The translations under genes and the position numbers were made by a program. From Planobispora longispora (GTDB lineage Bacteria > Actinomycetota > Actinomycetes > Streptosporangiales > Streptosporangiaceae), in the NCBI RefSeq assembly GCF_016863135.1, contig NZ_BOOH01000001.1:248001-312000 (forward strand): a stretch of 64,000 nt of DNA, given 5' to 3'. Below, piece after piece: positions 43,927-51,861 of this stretch. Each line of letters starts with the position of its first letter. Position 1 is the stretch's first letter. The notes beneath the pieces are model-generated. The model was given only the letters and a program-made list of their open reading frames with translations. It searched no databases and had not been told where the DNA came from.

Positions 43927-44211
43927 ATGCAGTGCCCGAAGTGTCGCGGCAACATGCGCACTTATGAGCGCAATGGTGTCCATATCGACCAGTGCGACGG
44001 CTGTCGCGGGATCTTCCTGGACTACGGCGAGCTCGAGACCCTGACCCGCATGGAGAGCCAGTGGTCCCAGCAGCACGCCACTCCCGCGCCTCCGCCTCCT
44101 CCGCCTCCCGCCCACGGCGCTCCCGGCTGGGGCGCTCCGGCCCCGCACTACGGCGGCCACTACGGCCACCACCGTCACCGCAGCTGGGTCGGCATGCTCT
44201 TCTCCACCTGA
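43927..44211 (+). CDS. TFIIB-type zinc-ribbon protein
   Basis: Encodes 94 residues. MQCPKCRGNMRTYERNGVHI followed by CDGCRGIFLDYGELE is the zf-TFIIB zinc ribbon (four Cys). The rest is a flexible Pro/Gly/His-rich tail (HYGGHYGHHRHRSW) that might bind metal. AAGGAG nine bases before the ATG is a strong RBS. Function unknown; common and usually monocistronic in actinomycetes. Ended by the hairpin at 44252. Confidence 0.88.
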   Translation: MQCPKCRGNMRTYERNGVHIDQCDGCRGIFLDYGELETLTRMESQWSQQHATPAPPPPPPPAHGAPGWGAPAPHYGGHYGHHRHRSWVGMLFST

Positions 44212-44251
44212 TCCGATCAGGGGGGACGAGGCCCCGTCCGGGCTGACGACG

Positions 44252-44280
44252 AGACCGCGATCTCAGCGAGATCGCGGTCT
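44252..44280 (+). terminator. Terminator after the zinc-ribbon gene
   Basis: AGACCGCGATCTC and GAGATCGCGGTCT form a perfect 13-bp stem with AGC loop, followed by TTCGTGTT. Confidence 0.8.
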
Positions 44281-44375
44281 TCGTGTTCTCCGGCCGGATC
44301 GCACGCGGAGCGGCTTCTCCGGCGGGGGGCACGCGGAGAAGACTCTCCGGCGGGACCCCCGCGGGACGGCGGGGC

Positions 44376-45398
44376 CTACTTGGGGAAGGCGTCCGGCTTG
44401 ACCGGCTTGGACTGGACGGTGCCGCCCTTGACGGCGTGCAGGGTGAGCGTCCAGTTGTTCCAGCGGACATACCCTCCGGAGTAGGTGGTCTTGAAGGGCA
44501 CCTTCTTGCCGAACTCCGTGAAGTCGCACGAGCGGGTGAACGCGCGGGCCTTGCCGTCCCAGTCGGCGCCCGTGGTGTAGAAGACCCGGTAGGTGCCGTC
44601 ACGCATGCCGCTGATCGTCGTCCTGCCCTTCTTCCGCACGTAGAAGGAGAGCACCCGCTTGCCGCCGCGCGTCACCACCACGACGGCGTCCTGCTTGCCG
44701 CCGTTGTGGACCTTCATCGAGCCGCGGCCGGTGCGGCTCTCGGACTTGATGATCTTCCCGTTGGACAGGCGGCGGTTCTTGCGCTCGGCGACCTTCACCG
44801 AGATCACGTCGGCCGGGTACCCCTCCAGCCCCTTGGCGGCGGTCTTCATCTGGGACAGCCGCCCGAGCTTCTCCAGCTCGGCCAGGACCGAGGAGCCGGT
44901 GCACACCTTCTGCGACTCCACGTCCCAGCGGGCCGCGCCGACGGCGTCGGCGAACTCGCGCAGCGCTCCCACGTAGGTGCCGTGCTGGGCCGCCAGCTCG
45001 GGCGGCGGCGTCAGCCCCGACAGGCGGGCGACGGCGTCGTCCGCCGCGCTCGCGGTGCTCTCGACCCGGCGGTCGAGGCTCTTGAGCCCGCCGGTGCCCG
45101 CCAGCTTCCGCAGCGCCTCCTTGACGGGCTTGCCCGCCTTCTCCAGCTCGGCCCGGTAGGCCTCGGCCGTCAGCGCCGACGGGGAGGGCGCGGCGGACGG
45201 GCCCGCGGTGGAGGGGGCCGCGGACGGGTCCCCGCCGGAGGCGTCGCCCGCCCCGCCGAAGGAGCCCACGACCCCGCCCGCGGTGGCCTGCCCGCGCACG
45301 GGCTCCCGCTCGGGAACGAAGGAAGAACACGCGGTCAGGGCGAACACGGTGACCACGGCGCATGGCAGCAGACGGCGAGCAGCCGGGGGGATACTCAT
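44376..45398 (-). CDS. Lipoprotein of unknown function
   Basis: Encodes 340 residues. The signal ends in the lipobox LTACSS (modified Cys near residue 24), followed by a Gly/Ser/Ala/Pro linker to residue 75, a helical segment (AEAYRAELEKAGKPVKEALR, RVESTASAADDAVARLSGL) and a C-terminal beta domain (GRGSMKVHNGGKQDAVVVVT, GTYRVFYTTGADWDGKARAF). The C-terminal domain recurs in actinomycete exported proteins; I do not know its role. GTG 45407 is an alternative start. Confidence 0.8.
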   Translation of the reverse strand: MSIPPAARRLLPCAVVTVFALTACSSFVPEREPVRGQATAGGVVGSFGGAGDASGGDPSAAPSTAGPSAAPSPSALTAEAYRAELEKAGKPVKEALRKLAGTGGLKSLDRRVESTASAADDAVARLSGLTPPPELAAQHGTYVGALREFADAVGAARWDVESQKVCTGSSVLAELEKLGRLSQMKTAAKGLEGYPADVISVKVAERKNRRLSNGKIIKSESRTGRGSMKVHNGGKQDAVVVVTRGGKRVLSFYVRKKGRTTISGMRDGTYRVFYTTGADWDGKARAFTRSCDFTEFGKKVPFKTTYSGGYVRWNNWTLTLHAVKGGTVQSKPVKPDAFPK

Positions 45399-45424
45399 CT
45401 GCCCCACTATCTCCGGATCGATCC

Positions 45425-47077
45425 TTATGAGTCAAACTCCTTTGATTCCACCTTTACCCCCTCCTTCCCTTCCTCCGACAGCCTTCCCGCACGATCGAGG
45501 ACCAGCCGGCGGGTGATCCCCGCGGCCTCCAGGAACGGCAGGTCGTGGCTGGCCACGATGAGCGCCCCCCGGTACGCCTCCAGCGCCTGCGCGAGCCGGC
45601 GGACGCTGGCCAGGTCGAGGTTGTTGGTCGGCTCGTCGAGCAACAGCAGCCACGGCGGCGGCTCCGCCGAGAGCAGCGCCGCCAGCACCGCGCGGAAGCG
45701 CTCGCCGCCCGAGAGCGCCCCGGCGGGCAGGTCGGCCCGCCCGCCCCGGAACAGGAAGCGGGCGAGCCTCGCCCGCAGCGCGTTGACCGGGGCCGACGGC
45801 GCGAACCGGCGCACGTTGTCCACCACGCTCAGCGTGTCGTCCAGCAGGTCCAGCCGCTGCGGCAGGTACCCCACGCCGGGGACGCCCACCTCGACCGAGC
45901 CCTCCGCCGGATCCAGCTCCCCGGCGATCGTGCGCAGCAGCGTGGTCTTGCCGGACCCGTTGGGGCCGAGCAGCGCGATCCGCTCGGGCCCCCGCACGAC
46001 CAGTTCCTCCACCGTCGTCCCGCTCACGGTCCGCACGTCGGTGAGGGTCAGCACGGTCTTGCCCGCGGGCACGGCCGTCTCGGGCAGCGCGATGCGGATC
46101 ACGGCGTCGTCGCGTACGGCCGCCTCCGCCTCGCCGAGCCGCTCGCGGGCCCCGGCGAGCTTGGCGGCGTGCATGTTGCGGTGCTTGCCCGCCGCCACCT
46201 GCGCCTGCCGCTTGCGCTCCTGCATGATGATCTTCGGTTCCCGTTTCTGCTCGTACATCTTGTTCCCGTAGCGGACCCGGCGGGCCAGTTTCACCTGGGC
46301 CCGCTCCCATTCGCGCTTCTGGCGGCGCACGTCGGACTCGGCGACCCGGACCATGCGCTCGGCGGCCTCCTGCTCGGCGGCGAGCATCTCCTCGTAGGCC
46401 GGGAGGTTGCCGCCGTACATCCGGACCGCGCCGCCGGTCAGGTCGGCGATGGCGTCCACCCGCTCCAGCAGGGCGCGGTCATGGCTGACCACCACCAGAA
46501 TCCCGGTCCACGACTCCACCGCCGCGTACAGCCGGTGGCGCGCGTCGAGGTCGAGGTTGTTGGTCGGCTCGTCCAGCAGCAGCACGTCCGGACCGCGCAG
46601 GAACAGCGCGGCCAGCCCGACCATGACGGTCTCGCCGCCGGACAGCGTCGCCACCGTCCGGTCGAGGCCGACGTGGTCCAGGCCGAGCCGGTCGAGCTCG
46701 GCGCGGGCGCGTTCCTCGACGTCCCAGTCGTCGCCGACGACGGCGAAGTTCTCCTCCGAGACGTCCCCGCGCTCGATGGCCAGCAGCGCGGCCCGCCGCT
46801 CCGCGATGCCCAGCAGCTCGGAGACGGTGCGATCGGTGCCCAGCGGGAGGTTCTGCGGCAGGTAGCCGACCTCTCCGGTGACCGCGACGGAGCCCCCGGC
46901 GGGGGTGAGCTCGCCGGCGATCAGCCGCAGGAGGGTGGACTTGCCCGAGCCGTTGACCCCGATCAGGCCGGTGCGGCCGGACGGGAACGCGGCGTCGAGG
47001 TCCTCCAGGACGGTCGTGCCGTCCGGCCAGGTGTAGGAGAGGCTGTCGCAGACGATCGAGAAAGAGGGGAAAGACAT
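45425..47077 (-). CDS. ABC-F family ATP-binding protein
   Basis: Encodes 550 residues with two ABC domains and no membrane part: Walker A GLIGVNGSGKSTLLRLI and LLGPNGSGKTTLLRTI, signatures LSGGE twice, Walker B DVLLLDEPTNNLDLDAR and LLLLDEPTNNLDLASV. A basic linker (RRQKREWERAQVKLARRV) joins them. ABC-F proteins act on ribosomes, giving protection against antibiotics or regulating translation. The gene has a promoter with a palindrome in its spacer and a leader of about 240 bases. The last residues EGVKVESKEFDS are unusually acidic/basic mixed. Confidence 0.93.
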   Translation of the reverse strand: MSFPSFSIVCDSLSYTWPDGTTVLEDLDAAFPSGRTGLIGVNGSGKSTLLRLIAGELTPAGGSVAVTGEVGYLPQNLPLGTDRTVSELLGIAERRAALLAIERGDVSEENFAVVGDDWDVEERARAELDRLGLDHVGLDRTVATLSGGETVMVGLAALFLRGPDVLLLDEPTNNLDLDARHRLYAAVESWTGILVVVSHDRALLERVDAIADLTGGAVRMYGGNLPAYEEMLAAEQEAAERMVRVAESDVRRQKREWERAQVKLARRVRYGNKMYEQKREPKIIMQERKRQAQVAAGKHRNMHAAKLAGARERLGEAEAAVRDDAVIRIALPETAVPAGKTVLTLTDVRTVSGTTVEELVVRGPERIALLGPNGSGKTTLLRTIAGELDPAEGSVEVGVPGVGYLPQRLDLLDDTLSVVDNVRRFAPSAPVNALRARLARFLFRGGRADLPAGALSGGERFRAVLAALLSAEPPPWLLLLDEPTNNLDLASVRRLAQALEAYRGALIVASHDLPFLEAAGITRRLVLDRAGRLSEEGKEGVKVESKEFDS

Positions 47078-47141
47078 GAGGCGGCTCCCAGAATGTGTCG
47101 TGATTTATCGAGACACGGGGACACCGCAGGCACGCACGCCT

Positions 47142-47258
47142 TCAGAGGGAGACCACGCGAGGGCACGGAAGGCTCCACGCGGGAGAAGCCGTCGCCGGAG
47201 AACGGCGGGACGGGTCCGCTGAGGTCGGGTGCGCGCCGGGCCGACGAACGGCTCGCAT
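47142..47258 (-). other. Possible leader frame in the ABC-F 5' leader
   Basis: Within the long leader (47078-47318) an ATG at 47258 opens a 38-codon frame, MRAVRRPGAHPTSADPSR and onward, ending 64 bases before the ABC-F start. No good RBS. A small hairpin GTGTC...GACAC (about 47095-47116) sits just before the ABC-F RBS. The 364-base gap 47078-47441 otherwise holds only the promoter described next. Confidence 0.3.
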
Positions 47259-47324
47259 GGCACGGTGTCCGGAACCTCAGATCTCCAACGGACGCTCCCG
47301 GGGGACGGCAGTACGACGCTCCAC

Positions 47325-47354
47325 AGGCTACTGATGCGACTAAAGTCGCGTCAA
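47325..47354 (-). promoter_or_regulatory. Promoter with internal operator for the ABC-F gene
   Basis: On the minus strand TTGACG (47354-47349), 18 bases, TAGCCT (47330-47325): a near-consensus actinobacterial promoter. The palindrome at 47332-47353 (arms TGATGCGACT and AGTCGCGTCA, one mismatch, centre AA) fills the spacer, so a bound repressor would block RNA polymerase. The TetR gene directly upstream is the obvious candidate. Confidence 0.65.
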
Positions 47355-47441
47355 GGGTTTTCGGAAAACTTCCGGATCTTCACCCGTCCGGCGCGGGCCA
47401 CGGCCGGGCGATCGCCCAGACCGCGCGCACGCCGGCCCTGG

Positions 47442-48011
47442 TCACGGCCGGACGATCGCCCAGACCGCGTACTCGACCTCCGGCCGGATCGCCTTCAGGT
47501 CGAACCCCTCGGGGTCGGCCAGATAGCGCCGGGCGCACTCGTGGACCGGGGCCATGACCACCGCGTCCAGCGCCCAGAGCGGGACCGGGCGCAGCTCGCC
47601 GCGCGCCGTACGCGCCGCGAACCACTCCCCCAGCGGGGCCATGACCCGCGCCTTGAACTCCGCCTTGCCGTTCTCCTCGATCAGGCCGGCGACCGAGGCC
47701 CGGTAGACGAACTCCGCGCGGGTCGGCTCGGCCACGACCCAGTCGAGGAAGCGCCCGGCCAGGTCGGGCACGACGGTCCAGGCCGGGCGGTCGTCGAGGG
47801 CGGGAAGCATCGCCCCGACGAGCTCGGCGAAGCTCTCCCTGTACAGCGCGCCGACGACACCGCCGCGACTGCCGAAGTGGTGGTAGATGCTCCCGTTCGA
47901 GGCCCCGGAGACCTCGGCGAGGCGGCTGATCGTCATCGCCTCCAGGCCGCCCTCGGACACGATCCGCAGCGCCGCACTCATGACCGCTTCACGCGTGGCG
48001 CCGTTCGCCAC
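47442..48011 (-). CDS. TetR-family transcriptional regulator
   Basis: Encodes 189 residues from a GTG. HTH: VMSAALRIVSEGGLEAMTIS then RLAEVSGASNGSIYHHFGSR (about residues 10-55). The ligand domain is unassigned. It lies between the ABC-F gene downstream and the divergent acyl-CoA ligase; both flanks carry palindromes, of different sequence (GCGACT arms at 47332, CTAGAG arms at 48029). The CTAGAG site lies in the shared divergent promoter and is the more likely own operator. Confidence 0.9.
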   Translation of the reverse strand: MANGATREAVMSAALRIVSEGGLEAMTISRLAEVSGASNGSIYHHFGSRGGVVGALYRESFAELVGAMLPALDDRPAWTVVPDLAGRFLDWVVAEPTRAEFVYRASVAGLIEENGKAEFKARVMAPLGEWFAARTARGELRPVPLWALDAVVMAPVHECARRYLADPEGFDLKAIRPEVEYAVWAIVRP

Positions 48012-48028
48012 CGCTCCACCCCCGATTG

Positions 48029-48045
48029 CTAGAGTGACGCTCTAG
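48029..48045. promoter_or_regulatory. Palindrome in the TetR / acyl-CoA ligase promoter region
   Basis: CTAGAG (48029-48034) and CTCTAG (48040-48045) around TGACG, in the 59-base gap between divergent genes; AGAGTGACGCTCT is the symmetric core. Probable operator of the adjacent TetR protein. Confidence 0.65.
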
Positions 48046-48070
48046 AGGGCCACTCCAGCGGAGGTGCGTC

Positions 48071-49918
48071 ATGAGCGTCGAGTTCACCGGTTCCCTGCCC
48101 GCGATGTTGCGGAGCCGAATCCGAGCGACACCGTACACGGAGGCGTTCCGCCACCCCGCGACAGACCGCTGGAACTCGCTCACCTGGACGGAGCTCGGCG
48201 AGCGGGTCCGCGCCCTGGCGCTGGGCCTGCGCGCGCTCGGCTCCGATCCCGGCACCCGGGTGGCGGTGCTCTGCGGGACCCGCGTGGAGTGGATCCTGGC
48301 GGATCTGGCGATCCTGTCCACCGGGGCCGCGACCACCGCCGTCTACCCCTCGAACACCGCCGCGGAGTGCGCATTCATCCTCTCCGACTCCGGCAGCGTG
48401 CTGGTCGTCGCGGAGAACGACGCGCAGGTGGCCAAGCTCCGCTCCGTCAGGAGCGAGATCCCCGCCGTCAAGCACGTGATCGTCATCGACGGCGAGGCGG
48501 ACGAGGAGGGCTGGGTGCTCACCCTCGACCAGGTCGCACGGGTGGACCCGGACATCGCCGGGCTGACGGACGGGGCCGCCGCGGACGAGACCTCCACCGG
48601 GGGAGAGACCGCCTACGACCGGATGGTGGACGCCGTCACCGAGGACGACCTGGCCACCCTGATCTACACCTCGGGCACGACCGGCCGCCCCAAGGGCGTG
48701 GAGCTGACCCACGGCAACTGGCTGGGCGCCGCCCGCGCCGTCACGGAGGTCGGCTTGATCACCCCGGACGACCTGCACTTCCTCTGGCTGCCGATGTCCC
48801 ACTCGTTCGGCAAGCTGCTGGAGGTGGCGGTGATCGCGGCGGGCACGCCGACCGTGATCGACGGCCGCCTGGACCACATCTCCGCCAACCTCGGCGTCGT
48901 CCGGCCCACCGTGATGGCCGCCGCGCCCCGGATCTTCGAGAAGATCCACAACACCGTGGCGGCGACCGTGCAGCGCGAGGGCGGGATCAAGCTGCGGCTG
49001 TTCCGCTGGGCGCGGGCCGTCGGAATCGAGGTCAGCCGCGCCCGGCAGGAGGGCCGCGCCCTCTCCCCCGGCCTGCGGGCCCGCCACGCGCTCGCCGACC
49101 GGCTGGTCTTCGCCAGGCTCCGCGCCCGGTTCGGCGGGCGGGTGCGCTACTTCATCTCCGGCTCGGCGCCGCTCTCGCGGGAGATGGCCGAGTTCTTCGA
49201 CGCGGCCGGGCTGACGATCCTGGAGGGGTACGGCCTGACCGAGTCGTCGGCCGGCAGCTTCGTCAACCGGCCCGGGGAGGTGAAGTTCGGCACGGTCGGC
49301 CCGCCGCTGCCCGGCGTCACCGTGCGGATCGCCGAGGACGGGGAGATCCTGATCGGCGGGCACGGCGTCATGCGCGGCTACCACGGCCTGCCCGAGGAGA
49401 CCGCCGAGGCGCTCCGGGACGGCTGGCTGCACACCGGCGACATCGGCGAGCTCGACGAGGCCGGGCGGCTGCGCATCACCGACCGGAAGAAGGAGCTGAT
49501 CAAGACCTCCGGCGGCAAGTACGTCGCGCCGCAGCACCTGGAGGGCCGGATCAAGGCCGCCTGCCCGTTCCTGTCCCACGTCGTCGTCCACGGCGACCGC
49601 CGCAACTACTGCACGGCGCTGGTGACGCTGGACCCCGACGTGACCGGCCCCTGGGCGCGGGCCGAGGGCCTGCCGTCCGACCCGGCCGAGCTGTGCTCGC
49701 ACCCGAGGATGCGCGAGGAGGTACGGCGGGCGATCGAGGCCGTCAACGCCGATCTGGCCGGCTACGAGACCGTCAAGGAGTTCGTGATCCTGGAGGGCGA
49801 CTTCACCGTGGAGAGCGGCGAGCTGACCCCCAGCATGAAGGTCCGCCGCCGCGAGGTGGAGGAGCGCTACCGCGACACCCTCGACTCCCTCTACGAGGGT
49901 TCCGTGAAACGGCTCTGA
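48071..49918 (+). CDS. Long-chain acyl-CoA synthetase (AMP-forming)
   Basis: Encodes 615 residues of the ANL superfamily, close to FadD15-type ligases. TLIYTSGTTGRPKGVELTH is the AMP-binding P-loop, ILEGYGLTESSAG the A5 motif, GWLHTGDIGELDE A7 and DRKKELIKTSGGKYVAPQ A8 with A10 Lys in the C-terminal lid. It activates fatty acids as CoA thioesters in the cytosol. GGAGG seven bases before the ATG. Divergent from and probably repressed by the TetR protein, with acyl-CoA as a plausible ligand. Confidence 0.93.
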   Translation: MSVEFTGSLPAMLRSRIRATPYTEAFRHPATDRWNSLTWTELGERVRALALGLRALGSDPGTRVAVLCGTRVEWILADLAILSTGAATTAVYPSNTAAECAFILSDSGSVLVVAENDAQVAKLRSVRSEIPAVKHVIVIDGEADEEGWVLTLDQVARVDPDIAGLTDGAAADETSTGGETAYDRMVDAVTEDDLATLIYTSGTTGRPKGVELTHGNWLGAARAVTEVGLITPDDLHFLWLPMSHSFGKLLEVAVIAAGTPTVIDGRLDHISANLGVVRPTVMAAAPRIFEKIHNTVAATVQREGGIKLRLFRWARAVGIEVSRARQEGRALSPGLRARHALADRLVFARLRARFGGRVRYFISGSAPLSREMAEFFDAAGLTILEGYGLTESSAGSFVNRPGEVKFGTVGPPLPGVTVRIAEDGEILIGGHGVMRGYHGLPEETAEALRDGWLHTGDIGELDEAGRLRITDRKKELIKTSGGKYVAPQHLEGRIKAACPFLSHVVVHGDRRNYCTALVTLDPDVTGPWARAEGLPSDPAELCSHPRMREEVRRAIEAVNADLAGYETVKEFVILEGDFTVESGELTPSMKVRRREVEERYRDTLDSLYEGSVKRL

Positions 49919-50355
49919 CCGCCGGGTCCCCGAGTGCCCCGGCGGACGCGCGCGGCCGGTCGGGGGCGGCCGCGCGCCGTGCGGCCGCCGGGGCGGCGGA
50001 GCCAGACGGCGAGCCAGGCGATCTCGGCCGCCGCGTCGAGCAGGTAGGTGGGCCGGATCCGGCCGCGCGGCACGTAGACCAGGTCGACGGCCAGGAGGGT
50101 CGCCGCGGTGGCGACCCCGATCCGCCGGGCGTCGCGCAGGCCCGCCGGGGTGGCCTCGGCCCGCAGCTGGGTCCAGCCCACTCCGAGCAGCAGCCCGGCC
50201 ACCGTGCGGACGAGCCAGTCGTCCTGCTTGGGCCCGAAGACCTTCTCGAAGCTGGGCAGGTGCAGCAGGGGCCAGAGCCCCGAGGCCACGTTGAACGCCC
50301 CCTGCGCCCGCGCCCGCCGGAGCCCGTCCGGCCGGCCGTCCCCGTCCTTTCCCAT
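49891..50355 (-). CDS. Small membrane protein, unknown function
   Basis: Encodes 154 residues. Hydrophobic stretches at NVASGLWPLLHLPSF, TVAGLLLGVGWTQL, GVATAATLLAVDLVYV and AAAEIAWLAVWL suggest three to four membrane helices; KVFGPKQDDWLVRTV is a recognisable conserved loop of an actinobacterial family without known role. The C-terminus is Arg/Pro/Gly-rich and its last 28 bases overlap the end of the acyl-CoA ligase gene. A hairpin with GCGCGCGGCCG arms (49948-49958 with 49967-49977) inside this tail could end both transcripts. Confidence 0.7.
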   Translation of the reverse strand: MGKDGDGRPDGLRRARAQGAFNVASGLWPLLHLPSFEKVFGPKQDDWLVRTVAGLLLGVGWTQLRAEATPAGLRDARRIGVATAATLLAVDLVYVPRGRIRPTYLLDAAAEIAWLAVWLRRPGGRTARGRPRPAARVRRGTRGPGGQSRFTEPS

Positions 50356-50482
50356 GCCCGGGACGCTGCCCCCTCCCCACCCGGGCAAACTCCGCCGAGC
50401 TCCGCGGGCTCCGCGAGCTCCGCGAGCTCCGTGACCTGCGCCGGAGTCACGGCGGCTCCCCCGGCGGGCAGCCGCGCCGGGC

Positions 50483-51277
50483 TCAGTCCTCGTCGGCCGC
50501 GTCGGGAGCGGGGTCGGTCAGGTCGTGGCCGCGGGCCGTCAGCTCCTCCTCCACCGCCGCGCACACGGTCTCCACCACCGCGACCCGGGCGTACCGCTTG
50601 TCGTCACCGGCGATCACGTGCCAGGGGGCGGCCTCGTGGTCGGTGCGCTCCAGCATGTCCTCCACGGCGAGCTCGTACTGGGGGCGCTTGTCCCGGTTGC
50701 GCCAGTCCTCGTCGGTGAGCTTCCAGACCCGCAGCGGGTCGGCGGCCCGGTCGTGGAAGCGGCGGAGCTGCTCCTCCTCCGAGACGTGCATCCAGAACTT
50801 GACCATGATCATGCCTTCGGCGGCGAGGGTCCGCTCGAACTCGACGATCTCGTCGTAGGCGCGGGACCACTGCTCCTCGGTGGCGAAACCCTCCACCCGC
50901 TCCACCAGCACCCGCCCGTACCAGGACCGGTCGAGCACCGCCATGCCGCCCCAGCCGGGCAGCACCGGCCAGAACCGCCACAGGAAGTGGTGGCGCTTCT
51001 CGTCGTAGGTGGGCGCCGCGAACTGGGCGACCCGTACGTGCCGGGGGTCGAGCGGACGGACCAGCCGCTTGATCGCCCCGCCCTTGCCGGAGGCGTCCCA
51101 GCCCTCGAAGACCACGCACAGCGGGGGACCGATGCGCTTGTCGCCGATCTGCCCGCCGAGCATGAGGCGGAGCCGGAGCAACCGGCGCAGCGCGGCGTCC
51201 AGCCGCTCGTTGCCCTCCTTCTTCGACAGTTTGACGGACAGGTCGGTCTCAGCCAGTCGATTCATGCCCACCAGCAT
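50483..51277 (-). CDS. ppk2: Polyphosphate kinase 2 family protein
   Basis: Encodes 264 residues. VVFEGWDASGKGGAIKRLVR is the Walker A loop of PPK2, AVLDRSWYGRVLVERVEGF the Walker B/lid region, and KFWMHVSEEEQLRRFHDR follows. It transfers phosphate between polyphosphate and nucleoside di- or monophosphates. ATG 51277 has GGGGGA seven bases upstream; ATG 51265 is possible. Single-domain, so class I or III rather than the fused class II. Confidence 0.92.
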   Translation of the reverse strand: MLVGMNRLAETDLSVKLSKKEGNERLDAALRRLLRLRLMLGGQIGDKRIGPPLCVVFEGWDASGKGGAIKRLVRPLDPRHVRVAQFAAPTYDEKRHHFLWRFWPVLPGWGGMAVLDRSWYGRVLVERVEGFATEEQWSRAYDEIVEFERTLAAEGMIMVKFWMHVSEEEQLRRFHDRAADPLRVWKLTDEDWRNRDKRPQYELAVEDMLERTDHEAAPWHVIAGDDKRYARVAVVETVCAAVEEELTARGHDLTDPAPDAADED

Positions 51278-51335
51278 TCCCGATTCCCCCGGCTATCGAG
51301 CAATCCCGGCATTCCAGGCGTGGCGCGCGCCCGGC

Positions 51336-51797
51336 TCACTCCACGGTGATCCGGAAGGTCGCATCCCCCGAGAGGCTCCTGCTCTGCTCGTCGGCGGGAA
51401 CCCGGCCGGCGCCGCAGCGCCAGCAGTTGGAGACGGTGACGACGACCGTGCCGCGCTGTTTGGCGTTGAAGACGAAGTACCGCGCCCCGCCCCCGCCGGT
51501 GACGTCCTCCCCGCCCTCGCTCTCGTACTCCGCGCTGATGAAGGAGGCCACCTTCGGGTCCGGCAGGGGCCCCAGCTTCCAGCTGTCGCCGACCGAGGCG
51601 TTCTCGGACACGACGAGCGAGAAGCGCTGACCGGGCGTGACCTCGATCTCGACGGTCCGGCCGACCCCTCCCTCGACGGCCTTCCCGTAGTCGGACACGG
51701 CCGATTCCGGGCCGCAGCCCGCGACCGGCCCCGCCAGTGCCAGGGTCAGGGCGGCGATTCCCATTCGGTGTCTCACGCGGGACGTTCGGTGTTTCAC
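51336..51797 (-). CDS. Lipoprotein with chagasin-like (I42) inhibitor fold
   Basis: Encodes 153 residues from a GTG. The signal MGIAALTLALAGPVAGCGPE contains lipobox VAGC. The mature domain has VEIEVTPGQRFSLVVSENAS, GDSWKLGPLPD, GGGGARYFVFNAKQRGTVVV and an all-beta ending, in the order of the chagasin family (NPTTGF-like loop, GxGG loop, third loop). The canonical loop residues are not conserved (NASVGDSW), so protease inhibition is only a hint. A Cys pair SNCWRCG lies in the third loop. Confidence 0.65.
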   Translation of the reverse strand: MKHRTSRVRHRMGIAALTLALAGPVAGCGPESAVSDYGKAVEGGVGRTVEIEVTPGQRFSLVVSENASVGDSWKLGPLPDPKVASFISAEYESEGGEDVTGGGGARYFVFNAKQRGTVVVTVSNCWRCGAGRVPADEQSRSLSGDATFRITVE

Positions 51798-51861
51798 GCG
51801 GAAAGGCTACCGAGCGGTCCCGCCGGTCCCACGGCAGGTGCCCGTGTCCCGGCGGGAACGG

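Noticed and set aside
46963-47178. Frame starting MEPSVPSRG in the ABC-F leader running into the gene
   Set aside because: It overlaps the ABC-F 5' end in another frame for over 100 bases and lacks an RBS; not supported as a leader peptide.
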